This document shows, in pieces, positions 27,390 to 36,712 of a stretch of 64,000 nucleotides of DNA. This DNA is from Lachnospiraceae bacterium (GTDB taxonomy: Bacteria; Bacillota; Clostridia; Lachnospirales; Lachnospiraceae). The notes beneath the pieces are model-generated. The model searched no databases. It had not been told where the DNA came from and saw nothing but the letters and a program-made list of their open reading frames with translations. The first letter of the stretch is position 1, and the number at the start of each line of letters is the position of its first letter. The stretch lies in contig JAFRSU010000076.1 of the NCBI GenBank assembly GCA_017427415.1, forward strand, positions 124,001 to 188,000, read 5' to 3'. Made by a program: the position numbers and the translations under genes.

Positions 27390-28688
27390 ATGGATGTAAA
27401 AAAATATGAGGCTTTTCTGGATAAAAGATATATAAAAGAACTCGGAAGAGTAAAGAAGGTAGTCGGACTTACCATGGAATCCTTCGGACCCGATGTTGTG
27501 CTTGATGATGTATGTCGTGTGACATCCATCGACCACAAGGTAGAGACCAGGGCTGAGGTCATAGGTTTCAAGGACGACTATGTCCTTCTTATGCCTTACG
27601 AGGAGATAGGCGGAATAGGTGTCGGAAGCTATGTGGAGAATCTGGGAGTCAAGTTTTCCGTAAAAGTCGGAGACGAGCTTTTAGGTAAAAAACTTAACGG
27701 CTTGGGAGAGTCCATGGACGGAACACCGATAAGGACCAGTAAAACCTATCCGGCTGAGGCTGCTCCCCCCGATCCTCTAAAACGTGAAATGATCAAAGAG
27801 ACACTTACTCTCGGTGTAAAGGCCGTGGACGGACTGCTTACCATCGGTAAAGGTCAGCGTATCGGCATATTCGCCGGCAGCGGTGTCGGAAAAAGTACAT
27901 TGCTCGGCATGTTTGCCAGAAATACAAGAGCAGATATAAATGTCATAGCACTTATCGGAGAGCGTGGAAGAGAGGTACGTGAGTTCATAGAGAGGGACTT
28001 AGGCGAAGAGGGTATGAGAAGGTCCGTGGTAGTCATCGCTACTTCGGATAAGCCTGCACTTGCCAGAAAAAAGGCGGCAAAGACAGCTACAGCCATAGCC
28101 GAGTATTTCCGTGACCAGGGTAAGGATGTACTCCTTATGATGGACTCGCTGACACGTTTTTCCATGGCACAGCGTGAGATAGGGCTTGCTGCCGGTGAGC
28201 CTCCGGTTTCGCGCGGGTATCCTCCGAGCGTGTATTCGGAGATGCCGAAGCTCTTAGAGCGTGCGGGGAAAGGTGCCGTAGGCTCTATTACGGGGCTTTA
28301 TACGGTGCTTGTTGACGGTGATGATTTTAATGAGCCCATAACGGATACGGCCCGGGGTATTTTGGACGGGCATATCGTTCTTTCAAGAAAGATAGCCGCA
28401 AAAGGACATTATCCGGCCATAGATGTATTATCAAGCATCTCCCGTGTAATGAGCTCGATAGTCACTAAGGAACAGAAAAAGCTTGCGGCAGAGCTTAAGA
28501 TGGTAATGGCCACTTATAACGAGTCGGAGGACCTTATAAATATCGGAGCATATAAGGCGGGAGCCAACAAAAACATTGATTATGCCATAGAGAAGATAGA
28601 TGCGGTAAATGCTTTTCTTTGTCAGGGTACGGACGAGAAGTTTACCTTCGAAGAAACACTTGCGGCATTGAAGTCGATCTTTGAATAA
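27390..28688 (+). CDS. fliI: Flagellum-specific export ATPase FliI
   Basis: 432 aa. Hexameric F1-beta-like ATPase that energises export. Walker A GIFAGSGVGKSTLLGMFARN (about 166-185), Walker B DVLLMMDSLTRFSMAQREIGLA, and the family signature PPVSRGYPPSVYSEMPKLLERAG. 15 nt behind fliH; fliJ follows. Confidence 0.97.
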   Translation: MDVKKYEAFLDKRYIKELGRVKKVVGLTMESFGPDVVLDDVCRVTSIDHKVETRAEVIGFKDDYVLLMPYEEIGGIGVGSYVENLGVKFSVKVGDELLGKKLNGLGESMDGTPIRTSKTYPAEAAPPDPLKREMIKETLTLGVKAVDGLLTIGKGQRIGIFAGSGVGKSTLLGMFARNTRADINVIALIGERGREVREFIERDLGEEGMRRSVVVIATSDKPALARKKAAKTATAIAEYFRDQGKDVLLMMDSLTRFSMAQREIGLAAGEPPVSRGYPPSVYSEMPKLLERAGKGAVGSITGLYTVLVDGDDFNEPITDTARGILDGHIVLSRKIAAKGHYPAIDVLSSISRVMSSIVTKEQKKLAAELKMVMATYNESEDLINIGAYKAGANKNIDYAIEKIDAVNAFLCQGTDEKFTFEETLAALKSIFE

Positions 28689-28721
28689 GGGAGGACACAT
28701 GCCTGCGGCATGGTATAAGTT

Positions 28722-29168
28722 ATGACAAAGTTTACTTTCCGGTTAGAGAGTATCCTTTCCATAAAGCTTAAGCTTGAAGAACAGGCCAAGATGGAGTTCG
28801 GCGCTGCCAAGATGAAGCTGAGTGAAGAGCAGGATAAGCTTGAAGGACTTTATAATAAAAAAAGCGGATATGAGAATGACTTAAAAAAGCTTTACAGTGA
28901 GGATCTGGATATAAAGAGGATCAACGGTACCGCCAGAGCCATAGAAATTGTGGACGAGCAGATAAAACTGCAGAAGTATGCGGTAAAACGTGCCGAAAAG
29001 CAGGTCGATCTGGCTACACAGAAGCTTAATACGGTCATGCAGGAAAGAAAAAGCATGGAAAAGCTCAAGGAAAAAAGGTTTGCCGAGTACATGAGGGAAT
29101 ATAACGAGGAAGAAAGCAAGCAGACGGATGAGCTTATAAGCTACCAGTACGGCAGGGTAGAAGAATAA
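28722..29168 (+). CDS. fliJ: Flagellar export chaperone FliJ
   Basis: 148 aa, nearly all coiled coil (LESILSIKLKLEEQAKMEFGAAKMKLSEEQDKLEGLY...). FliJ forms the central stalk in the FliI hexamer and links it to FlhA. Low sequence identity is normal for the family; assignment rests on length, coiled-coil pattern and position after fliI. Confidence 0.9.
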   Translation: MTKFTFRLESILSIKLKLEEQAKMEFGAAKMKLSEEQDKLEGLYNKKSGYENDLKKLYSEDLDIKRINGTARAIEIVDEQIKLQKYAVKRAEKQVDLATQKLNTVMQERKSMEKLKEKRFAEYMREYNEEESKQTDELISYQYGRVEE

Positions 29169-29185
29169 ACTTTAAGAGGTTTAAG

Positions 29186-29983
29186 ATGGCAAAAAAAGAT
29201 AAAAACAACGAGAACAAGGAAGAAAAGGGAGAGGGCATAGGCAGTAAGATCGGTACCATAGTGCTTATCATCATCATAGTGGCGGTATGGCTGGCTATTT
29301 TCGCACTGCTTGTAAAAATGGATGTCGGCGGCATGGGAACGAAGCTGAGACCGCTTATAAAGGATGTCCCTGTTCTTAATCTTATACTTCCGGACGCGGA
29401 CGATGAAACGCTCATAGCCGAGAAAAATTATCCGTACAAAAACATCGACGAAGCCGTAGAGGTGATAAAAAATCTGGAAGCCGAGCTTGATGAGATGAAA
29501 CAGAATGCGGATGCTTCTTCGAAAAGGATAATCGAACTGCAGAATGAGATAGCGAGACTGAAGAAATTCGAGGATGATCAGGCTGCTTTTGAGGAAAGGG
29601 TAAAACGGTTTGACGAACAGGTGGTATTTAATTCAAATGCCCCTGATATAGAAGAATACAAAAAGTTCTATGAGGAGATAAATCCCGAGAATGCAGAGGA
29701 GATATACAGACAGGTAATAGAGCAGCTGGCCTATGACAATATGATAAAGGAAAAGGCCGACCTTATAAAGAACATGAAGCCTGCCCAGGCAGCAGCCGCC
29801 TTAGAAGAGATGACGGCCGACTTAGAGTACACATGTAAGGTGCTCTTAAGCATGAAGGCGACAGAGGCAACACCTATATTGGACAAGATGGATCCTCTGT
29901 TTGTGGCACGTTTGCTCCAGACTATGCACGATATGGATGAGGCATATTATAAAAAAATATCAAAAAATTTCTCCGGAAACTAA
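29186..29983 (+). CDS. MotE-like membrane protein with MgtE N-terminal-type domain
   Basis: 265 aa. One N-terminal helix (about 22-44), a coiled coil (about 85-145), then an MgtE intracellular-N-type domain (about 190-260; MKPAQAAAALEEM, LLSMKATEATPILDKMDPLFVARLLQTM). It occupies the place of ylxF in Bacillus and resembles MotE, a chaperone that acts on the stator or FliK-stage assembly in other bacteria. Function here is inferred from position and architecture only. Confidence 0.75.
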   Translation: MAKKDKNNENKEEKGEGIGSKIGTIVLIIIIVAVWLAIFALLVKMDVGGMGTKLRPLIKDVPVLNLILPDADDETLIAEKNYPYKNIDEAVEVIKNLEAELDEMKQNADASSKRIIELQNEIARLKKFEDDQAAFEERVKRFDEQVVFNSNAPDIEEYKKFYEEINPENAEEIYRQVIEQLAYDNMIKEKADLIKNMKPAQAAAALEEMTADLEYTCKVLLSMKATEATPILDKMDPLFVARLLQTMHDMDEAYYKKISKNFSGN

Positions 29984-29997
29984 AAAAAATACATTTT

Positions 29998-30037
29998 TTC
30001 GGCAGGGGAGGTTATGAAAATGACCTTTCCTGCCGAA
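29998..30037 (+). other. Long hairpin upstream of fliK
   Basis: TTCGGCAGG (29998-30006) pairs with CCTGCCGAA (30029-30037), extended inside by AGGTTAT/ATGACCT around a GAAA loop. An A/T-rich, not T-only, tail follows. It could be a partial terminator or an mRNA cleavage site between the export-ATPase genes and the hook genes. Confidence 0.5.
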
Positions 30038-30094
30038 TAATATATAGAGTGTATTGTGAGTTTTATGCACTCAAAAATTTAAGAAAGGAGGAAG

Positions 30095-31420
30095 ATGATG
30101 ACAGCAGTAAACTTGAACGCTTTAGGAAGTGTTCAGCAGATCGTCCAGCCTGCATCCGGTGCCGTAAGTCCCCGTGAAAACACATCTGTAAAGGATGATT
30201 TCGCAAAGGTCATGAACGGCAAGGTAAGTGAACGCGGTGCTTCTCAAAGAGTTAATCCCGATGAAGGAGTAAAGACTGCAAATCCTTCTACCCGTAAAGA
30301 AGTTAACACCCCTGACAGGACAAAAGCTAAGGCTTTTTCAAAACAGGAAAAGAAACAGATCACGGATAAGCAGGAAGCAGCGCCCGAGACAGCCAATGAG
30401 ATGATGGCCGGAGCGGCACAGATCCTTAACATCACTCCGGAGGAGTTAAAGGAAGCTTTAGACTCCATGGGACTTAATATCGGGGATCTGACCGACAGGA
30501 ACAATGTGGCACAGCTGATACTGATGCTCAACGGTTCAAGCGATATCTCGGATATGCTTGTTGACAACGGGATGCTTGAAGTATTTAACGAACTGAACGA
30601 TTTTATAGCTGAAACACTTAACGAAACAGGCTTGAGTGCCGATGAGTTTAAGGAAGCGCTCCTGAACTTTACCAAGGCCGGCGAGAACGAGGCAGCTCTC
30701 AGCAAAGAAGAAGTAAAAGCTCCTGTTGATGAAAACTTTAAGGAAAATACAGCTTCGGATGCAGCGGCAGCAAATGCGGCAGGTGATGAAAACATCGAAG
30801 TGACCGTTACAAAGACAGGCAGCGGCGAAGGCAGCGGAAGTCTTTCTGACAGATCGGAGAGAAGGGATGACTCCGGAGATTTAAGACTTACGGGTGCAGT
30901 TGAAGGGTTCGTCAGGAACCTGGAGATGACCGTGGAGCAGACAGGTGAAGTCACTACCGAACAGGTAAGTATCAGGGATATCGTTTATCAGGTAGTACAA
31001 AGGATAAGAGTTGATATCACACCTGACCATACCGGCTTGGAGATGAGACTTAATCCCGGGAACTTAGGCAGGGTAGCGATCAGCATCACCAATAACGGCG
31101 GAGTGATGACAGCCAGGATCGATACCGAGAATGCCAAGGCAAGGGAAGCAATCGAGAGCCAGCTTCAGATACTCAAGGAAAACATCGAAGCAAAGGGTAT
31201 CAAGGTTGAGGCAGTGGAAGTAAGGATCTCCGATTTCAACATGGCCGATAACACCGAGACGGGTAACAACGAGCAGAGTGCGGAAGGACGTGAAAGCCGC
31301 GGAAGCAGGAGAAATACCGGTAATATTTCCATGAGCACAGATGAAGATATCACGGAAGCAGAACGTGTAGCACAGGAAGTACTTGCAGATACGGGAAGTA
31401 CGGTAAGCTACAGAGCATAA
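30095..31420 (+). CDS. fliK: Flagellar hook-length control protein FliK
   Basis: 441 aa; the ATG at 30095 or the adjacent ATG at 30098 follows GGAGG. FliK measures hook length and switches export to filament substrates. The N-terminal two thirds are low-complexity, Ala/Glu/Asn/Thr rich; the C-terminal Flg_hook domain (about 300-385; ITPDHTGLEMRLNPGNLGRVAISI, REAIESQLQILKENIEAKGIKVEAVEVRIS) is diagnostic. flgD follows, as expected. Confidence 0.92.
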   Translation: MMTAVNLNALGSVQQIVQPASGAVSPRENTSVKDDFAKVMNGKVSERGASQRVNPDEGVKTANPSTRKEVNTPDRTKAKAFSKQEKKQITDKQEAAPETANEMMAGAAQILNITPEELKEALDSMGLNIGDLTDRNNVAQLILMLNGSSDISDMLVDNGMLEVFNELNDFIAETLNETGLSADEFKEALLNFTKAGENEAALSKEEVKAPVDENFKENTASDAAAANAAGDENIEVTVTKTGSGEGSGSLSDRSERRDDSGDLRLTGAVEGFVRNLEMTVEQTGEVTTEQVSIRDIVYQVVQRIRVDITPDHTGLEMRLNPGNLGRVAISITNNGGVMTARIDTENAKAREAIESQLQILKENIEAKGIKVEAVEVRISDFNMADNTETGNNEQSAEGRESRGSRRNTGNISMSTDEDITEAERVAQEVLADTGSTVSYRA

Positions 31421-31477
31421 GAAAGGCCGCCGCACAAAAAGTGAGGGGCAAAACATAATAAAAAAGGAGGAGTACAA

Positions 31478-31948
31478 ATGGCAGACAACAATGTCGGCAT
31501 GGGATTTAACTCCAAGGTAGAGACATTTGAGTATACAAGAAAAGCTACCGGAACCGAAAAAGCGGATACAAAAGGTACCACGGATCTCGGTAAGGACGCA
31601 TTCTTACAGCTTCTTGTATGTCAGATGCAGAACCAGGATCCCATGAATCCCAACAGCGATACGGAATATGTCGCACAGCTTGCCCAGTTCTCGCAGCTTG
31701 AACAGCTTCAGAACTTAGGCACCGAATCGGAAAAGGCACAGGCATTTTCGCTGGTAGGCAAGTATTGTATGTTCCAGGTTAAGGACTCAAACGGAACAGT
31801 TTCATATCCGGAAGGATTTATCAGTTCGGTCAATATTTCGGGAAAGAATGTTACACTTTCTGTAGGAGATCAGACATACAAGTATGAAGAACTCTACACA
31901 GTGATGAACAATGCTCCTAAGACCGAAGAGGAAGAACCGGATACCTGA
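31478..31948 (+). CDS. flgD: Flagellar hook-capping protein FlgD
   Basis: 156 aa, the short firmicute form that contains the N-terminal export/cap region (LGKDAFLQLLVCQMQNQDPMNPNSDTEYVAQLAQFSQLEQLQNLG, about 31-75) and a reduced beta domain. FlgD caps the growing hook. AAAAAGGAGG precedes the ATG. Confidence 0.95.
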   Translation: MADNNVGMGFNSKVETFEYTRKATGTEKADTKGTTDLGKDAFLQLLVCQMQNQDPMNPNSDTEYVAQLAQFSQLEQLQNLGTESEKAQAFSLVGKYCMFQVKDSNGTVSYPEGFISSVNISGKNVTLSVGDQTYKYEELYTVMNNAPKTEEEEPDT

Positions 31949-31968
31949 CATTAAAAAGAGGTGACGAA

Positions 31969-32361
31969 ATGGCAATTGATGTTTTAAACAGATTTCCTTC
32001 CGTCCCGATCATTTTAGGTACGAAGGAAAAAGCATCCGACCTTAAAGCAAAAGAACCGGCAGCCGGCGGGCTTTCTTTTGAAAGCGTCTTAAAGGCAAAA
32101 ACCTCGGGCAACGGTGAGCTTAAGATCTCAAAGCATGCGGGAGAGAGATTAAGACAGAGAAATATAGATCTTTCGGATACCCAGTGGTCAAGACTTGAGA
32201 GCGGAGTGAAAAAAGCCGGACTTAAAGGCATCAGGGAATCCCTGATAATGGTCGATGATGTGGCTTTTATAGTAAATGTCAACAGTAATACGGTGATAAC
32301 CGCGGTTGACGAAAATGAAGACAAGGTATTCACCAACATAGACGGAGCAGTTATAGCTTAA
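31969..32361 (+). CDS. TIGR02530-type flagellar operon protein
   Basis: 130 aa. Small conserved protein found between flgD and flgE in Firmicutes; no biochemical role is established to my knowledge. The family block is about 50-125 (KISKHAGERLRQRNIDLSDTQWSRLESGV, DDVAFIVNVNSNTVITAVDENE). An AGAGGTGA precedes the ATG. Likely an accessory of hook assembly by position. Confidence 0.85.
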   Translation: MAIDVLNRFPSVPIILGTKEKASDLKAKEPAAGGLSFESVLKAKTSGNGELKISKHAGERLRQRNIDLSDTQWSRLESGVKKAGLKGIRESLIMVDDVAFIVNVNSNTVITAVDENEDKVFTNIDGAVIA

Positions 32362-32363
32362 TA

Positions 32364-32430
32364 AGCGCTGGACCTATCAGGAGAGCGCGGACAGTCGAAT
32401 GCCAGAGACTGTCAGATAAAGCATTTTTTT
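32364..32430 (+). other. Two hairpins and a T run before flgE
   Basis: GCGCT/AGCGC (32364-32388) and GACAGTC/GACTGTC (32390-32396 with 32407-32413), followed 11 nt later by a run of seven T (32424-32430). The gap between hairpin and T run makes a strict terminator uncertain; a structured flgE leader is an equal option. Confidence 0.45.
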
Positions 32431-32461
32431 AGCAATCGGTGATTGCAGATTGGAGTTTATT

Positions 32462-33904
32462 ATGATGCGTTCATTATATTCCGGTGTTTCCGGACTTAAG
32501 GTTCATCAGACAAAGATGGACGTTATAGGTAACAATATTTCTAACGTTAATACAATAGGTTTTAAGAGCAGCCAGGTTAATTTCTCGGATATCCTTTACC
32601 AGACATCGAGCGATGCTACCGGTCCCAACGCTGAAGCACGTACCGCAGGTATCAATGCGAAGAAGATCGGTCTTGGTGCAAGTGTATCTTCCATCTCGAC
32701 CATTACCACATCAGGCGGATCCCAGAGAACCGATAATGCTCTTGATATTATGATAGAAGGCAACCAGTTCTTTATCGTTGATAAGGGCGGCCAGAATTAC
32801 TTTACAAAAGCCGGTGATTTTACTATCGATGCAAGCGGACTTCTTTGTAATACAGGCGGATGCAAGGTTATGGGATGGCTTCCCGACCCCAATGATCCTT
32901 CAAAGTGTGTTCATGACCGTGTAACGGATCTTAGGATCAAATCCGAAGAAAACATGTATGTTCCCCCTGAGGCTACCGAACAGGTATATTTCTCGGGAAA
33001 TATAGATTATAAGGATACCCAGCTTTCTACAGATACCGGTAAGACCACCACGCTTTCATTCTATGATAAGCTTGGCCAGAACTATATGGCTGTACTTAAT
33101 CTTAAGCAGCCTGCAGATGCTGAGGCCGGTTCGTTTAAGGTAAGCATTACCGATATCCTTGATGCCAACAGGGAATCCATCTTTGTCAAGAAGACAGTGG
33201 ATGAGAATAACAACGTAACCTACTCTGCATCGGAGATCACAAGCTTCTCCTTCGGCGGCGAAGAGATCACTGTAGGCGAGATAGATGAAGAGACAGGTAA
33301 GGTAACCATAGACGGTGAAGGTATCGATCTTAAGTTCAATCCTGCAAACGGTAAGTTTATAAGTGTCGGATCCGATGATTCGGCTAAGATAATCGACTTT
33401 ACCATCAACGGCGGAGAAAACTCGCCTTTCTCCGATATCAAGTGTGATTTCTCGGCTATGACCATGTATGCGAGCAGCGGTTCATCCACATTCCTTGCAC
33501 AGCGCGGAAGCTTGGACGGCGGACTTGGAGCAGGAAAGCCCCAGGGTACCATGACAGGTATATCTGTAGATGCTTCGGGAAGAATATACGGTTCTTACGA
33601 TAACGGCGACAAGAAGCTCTTGGCTCAGATAGCAGTAGCACAGTTCGCAAACCCTGCAGGTCTTGAAGCAGTGGGCAGCAGTTTATTTGCGGCCACTATG
33701 AACTCCGGTACTTTCAACGGTATAGGAGAGGATATCTCAGTAGTCGGCGGAAAGATGAACACCGGTGTACTCGAAATGTCAAATGTAGACCTTTCCACAG
33801 AGTTTACATCCATTATTACAACACAGCGTGGTTTCCAGGCAAATTCAAGGATCATCACCACTTCCGATACATTGCTTGAGGAACTTATAAATCTTAAGCG
33901 TTAA
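32462..33904 (+). CDS. flgE: Flagellar hook protein FlgE
   Basis: 480 aa from the ATG at 32462 (TTGGAG upstream); an in-frame ATG four codons earlier has no site. FlgE polymerises into the hook. The N-terminal axial motif MRSLYSGVSGLKVHQTKMDVIGNNISNVNTIGFKS and the C-terminal SNVDLSTEFTSIITTQRGFQANSRIITTSD match the family. The central part (about 140-400) is the variable D1/D2 region. A terminator follows, which ends the first half of the cluster. Confidence 0.96.
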   Translation: MMRSLYSGVSGLKVHQTKMDVIGNNISNVNTIGFKSSQVNFSDILYQTSSDATGPNAEARTAGINAKKIGLGASVSSISTITTSGGSQRTDNALDIMIEGNQFFIVDKGGQNYFTKAGDFTIDASGLLCNTGGCKVMGWLPDPNDPSKCVHDRVTDLRIKSEENMYVPPEATEQVYFSGNIDYKDTQLSTDTGKTTTLSFYDKLGQNYMAVLNLKQPADAEAGSFKVSITDILDANRESIFVKKTVDENNNVTYSASEITSFSFGGEEITVGEIDEETGKVTIDGEGIDLKFNPANGKFISVGSDDSAKIIDFTINGGENSPFSDIKCDFSAMTMYASSGSSTFLAQRGSLDGGLGAGKPQGTMTGISVDASGRIYGSYDNGDKKLLAQIAVAQFANPAGLEAVGSSLFAATMNSGTFNGIGEDISVVGGKMNTGVLEMSNVDLSTEFTSIITTQRGFQANSRIITTSDTLLEELINLKR

Positions 33905-33927
33905 CAGTTAAATGTCATGTTATTTAA

Positions 33928-33959
33928 GCCGGCAGCGGGTAACCGCCGCCGGCATTTTT
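33928..33959 (+). terminator. Rho-independent terminator after flgE
   Basis: GCCGGC (33928-33933) pairs with GCCGGC (33948-33953), with GCGG/CCGC inside around GTAA, followed by ATTTTTA. Confidence 0.85.
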
Positions 33960-34042
33960 AAGGTTAGGACCGGTTTTTAAGTTAATTTTTTAAAAAAAAT
34001 CAAAAAAATTGAAAAAAAATACAAAAAAATGGGCTTAAAGAC

Positions 34043-34071
34043 TTTACAGAATCGCACAAATTAAGTATTAT
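34043..34071 (+). promoter_or_regulatory. Internal promoter before flbD
   Basis: TTTACA (34043-34048), a 17-nt spacer and TATTAT (34066-34071), in the A/T-rich 229-nt gap after the flgE terminator. It should start the second half of the flagellar cluster. Confidence 0.65.
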
Positions 34072-34133
34072 ATAGAGTAGGGATTTTGTAGTATTAATAA
34101 TATAAACCGACAGGCGGAAATCGGAGACGGCAT

Positions 34134-34343
34134 ATGATTGATATAACCAAAATAGACGGCAGAGGTGTCACGATAAATGCCGAGCTGATAGAGACGATAG
34201 AGGAGATCCCGGAGACGGTGATCACACTGACTACAGGCAGGAAACTGATCATCAAAGAAAGTAGACAGAAAGTCAAAAATCTAGTAAAATCATATAAGCA
34301 GGATATATTCAGACAATATACGATGGAAGAACAGATAGATTGA
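34134..34343 (+). CDS. flbD: Flagellar FlbD/SwrD-family protein
   Basis: 69 aa. Small basic-acidic protein (MIDITKIDGRGVTINAELIE, TVITLTTGRKLIIKESRQKV) of the FlbD/YlzI family; in B. subtilis the homologue SwrD raises flagellar power. First gene after the internal promoter and directly before motA, which fits a link to stator function. The cell location is cytoplasmic by lack of helices. Confidence 0.9.
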   Translation: MIDITKIDGRGVTINAELIETIEEIPETVITLTTGRKLIIKESRQKVKNLVKSYKQDIFRQYTMEEQID

Positions 34344-34378
34344 GATACATACATTTTGCATGGTAAGGTGGTGTTATT

Positions 34379-35194
34379 TTGGATTTAGCGACTTTGATAG
34401 GCCTTGTGGCGGCCTTTGTGCTCATGATATTCGGTATGGTATTTGATGCTAACAGCATGAGTGTTAACTTTGCAGCAGTCAAAGCGTTTATTGATGTTCC
34501 TTCGCTGCTGATCACTTTCGGCGGTGCGTTCATGGCGACTATGGCCATGTCGGAGAGCCCCGGAGAGTTTGTAAAGAGCCTTAAGACATTTACTCTTAAC
34601 TTAAAGCAGGTTCCTTCCAACGAAGAAGAAACCATCAAATCCATAATAAATCTTTCGAATATCGCACGTAAGGAAGGACTGCTCGCACTCGAGGAGGCAG
34701 CGGGCAGCATAGAGGATGAGTTTATGAAGAAGGGTGTACTGCTCATAGTAGACGGTACCGACCCTGAACTTGTCCGTTCCATCATGGAGACCGAGCTTTC
34801 GTGTATAGAGACAAGACACAAAGGAAATGTAGGCTTCTGGGAAAACCTGGGTTCCATGGGTCCTGCGTGGGGTATGATCGGTACCCTGATCGGACTTATC
34901 AACATGCTCGGTAACCTGGAAGATGTAAGTACCGTAGGTCCTTCCATGGCGGTCGCCCTGGTTACGACCTTCTACGGTTCGGTCCTCGCCAACTGGATAT
35001 GCGCACCTACCGCAGCAAAACTTAAAGCTACCAATGACAGGGAAATACAGATGAAGGAAGTCATGGTTGAAGGACTTCTTTCAATCCAGGCGGGTGAAAA
35101 CCCGAGAGTTATCGAGGAAAAGCTCAAGTCCTTCTTAGCACCTGAAGCAAGGGCAAGCTTCTCTTCTGAAGAAGGTGGTGAAGAGAATGGCTAA
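34379..35194 (+). CDS. motA: Flagellar stator protein MotA
   Basis: 271 aa with a TTG start (34379) after AAGGTGG. Four membrane helices (about 2-20, 32-52, 150-175, 183-205) form the ion channel with MotB. Conserved features: DVPSLLITFGGAFMATM and the periplasmic/TM3 block WENLGSMGPAWGMIGTLIGLINML with PSMAVALVTTFYGSVLAN. Its stop overlaps the motB start by 8 nt. Confidence 0.95.
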   Translation: MDLATLIGLVAAFVLMIFGMVFDANSMSVNFAAVKAFIDVPSLLITFGGAFMATMAMSESPGEFVKSLKTFTLNLKQVPSNEEETIKSIINLSNIARKEGLLALEEAAGSIEDEFMKKGVLLIVDGTDPELVRSIMETELSCIETRHKGNVGFWENLGSMGPAWGMIGTLIGLINMLGNLEDVSTVGPSMAVALVTTFYGSVLANWICAPTAAKLKATNDREIQMKEVMVEGLLSIQAGENPRVIEEKLKSFLAPEARASFSSEEGGEENG

Positions 35195-36098
35195 AAAGAA
35201 GCAGGACGATCCGCCTAAAGGGTCCCCGGCGTGGATGGCCACTTTCTCGGATCTTATGAACCTCCTGCTCTGCTTTTTCGTCCTTCTGTTTTCGATGTCC
35301 AGTGTCGATGCCAATAAATGGGAAGAGGTAGTCGCTTCCATGACCAGTGCCTTCAGTGTTTTTAATGAAGGAAGTACAGCCATAGGTGACGGTACCCTGG
35401 TCGGTATGGGGACCACACAGCTTTCCAACCTCGATGAGTATTATTCCTCGATGGGTCAGACGGCAGAAGAATCCGGAGATGACATCAAGCACAGTACCGA
35501 TCCCGAATCGGGCGAAGGGAAAACACCCGATGACAAGGAGGGCGAAGGAAAGAATACCGATCCGAAAGACGGAAACGGCAATCTTGAAAAGCAGCTCGAG
35601 GAAGCAAACAGAAAAGAAACGGAAGGCATGCTGGATCAGGTTTCAGAGCTTACCGAGATTTATAATATCAGCGGACTTTTGGAGGTCGGCATAGATCCCA
35701 ACGGGAAGTATATAGAACTTACCATCAACGGTTCGGTACTGTTTGAATCGGGTAAGGCGGAGCTTAAAAAAGAATGTCTGCCTCTTCTTTCGAAGGTCGG
35801 AGACATACTTAAGGTTTACGCGGATCATGATGTCGAGGTTATAGGACATACGGATAATATCCCTATGAAATCCTCGCAGTATCCGAGCAATGATATGCTG
35901 TCATCGGCACGTGCGATCAGTGCAGCCCATTACCTGATAGATGAAAAGGGTGTAAGTGTTGAACACATATCCTGGACGGGACGCGGCGAATACGATCCGA
36001 TAGATACGAACACCACTGCTGAGGGCAGGGCCCGCAACAGAAGAGTGGAGATAAGGATATACAATTCCCTTAATTCTACCCGTAATAAGACAAACTGA
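35187..36098 (+). CDS. motB: Flagellar stator protein MotB
   Basis: 303 aa from the ATG at 35187 (GAAGGTGG upstream), overlapping motA. A single helix (about 21-43) carries the ion-binding Asp22 in TFSDLMNLLLCFFVLLFS; the Cys and Leu pattern resembles Na+-type PomB/MotS more than H+-type MotB. A charged linker (about 90-155; rich in Asp, Glu, Lys, Gly) leads to the OmpA-like peptidoglycan-binding domain (about 170-300; VIGHTDNIP, GRGEYDPIDTNTTAEGRARNRRVEI). Confidence 0.95.
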   Translation: MAKKKQDDPPKGSPAWMATFSDLMNLLLCFFVLLFSMSSVDANKWEEVVASMTSAFSVFNEGSTAIGDGTLVGMGTTQLSNLDEYYSSMGQTAEESGDDIKHSTDPESGEGKTPDDKEGEGKNTDPKDGNGNLEKQLEEANRKETEGMLDQVSELTEIYNISGLLEVGIDPNGKYIELTINGSVLFESGKAELKKECLPLLSKVGDILKVYADHDVEVIGHTDNIPMKSSQYPSNDMLSSARAISAAHYLIDEKGVSVEHISWTGRGEYDPIDTNTTAEGRARNRRVEIRIYNSLNSTRNKTN

Positions 36099-36099
36099 C

Positions 36100-36123
36100 G
36101 TCATCACTGCTTCGCAGTATGAC
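36100..36123. repeat. Short perfect hairpin between motB and fliL
   Basis: GTCATcACTGC (36100-36110) pairs with GCAGT-ATGAC (36114-36123). It resembles the repeat arms at 430-456 in carrying GTCAT and a CTTCG-type tip, so it may be another degenerate member. Confidence 0.4.
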
Positions 36124-36146
36124 ATATAATGAAAGGCAGATAAAAC

Positions 36147-36671
36147 ATGAAAAAGAATATGTTAACGGTACTGGTACTTATACTTTGTATCGTAAATCTG
36201 ACACTCAGTGCTTATATTGTTTTTACCGTTGTACCTAATGCACAGAGGACCGATCAGCTGATCACCAAGATACTTCAGATAATCGACTTGGAGCTTGAGT
36301 CTCCGAATGCGGAAGACACGGAGGAGCCCTCGTACAACATTGAAAATATTGAAAAATATACGATCGACGAGAGCAAGCTTACAACAAACCTTGCAACAGG
36401 ACCGGACGGAAAAACTCATTATGCAAAGATAATGGCCTCACTTACCATCAATAATGCGGATGAGGATTACAAGACCTTGAATCCCAAGGTTGAGACCATG
36501 GAAAGCGATATCATTTCAATCATCAAGTCTAATGTATCGAAGTATAACAACGAGGAACTGACAAGCCCCGAGACCAAGGATGTCATCAAGAATCAGATAC
36601 TTACAGAGATACAGACATTGTTCAATTCGAAATTTATCGTTGGCGTAACAGTAGATTACCTGATCCAGTAA
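36147..36671 (+). CDS. fliL: Flagellar basal body-associated protein FliL
   Basis: 174 aa. One N-terminal helix (about 6-28) and a periplasmic domain of the FliL type (about 75-174; ending FIVGVTVDYLIQ). FliL rings surround the stator and stabilise it. Divergent from the proteobacterial form but in the expected place after motAB and before fliM. Confidence 0.87.
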   Translation: MKKNMLTVLVLILCIVNLTLSAYIVFTVVPNAQRTDQLITKILQIIDLELESPNAEDTEEPSYNIENIEKYTIDESKLTTNLATGPDGKTHYAKIMASLTINNADEDYKTLNPKVETMESDIISIIKSNVSKYNNEELTSPETKDVIKNQILTEIQTLFNSKFIVGVTVDYLIQ

Positions 36672-36712
36672 CAGCCGGACAGGGCCGGGTATTAACTTAA
36701 GGAGGAAATGCA

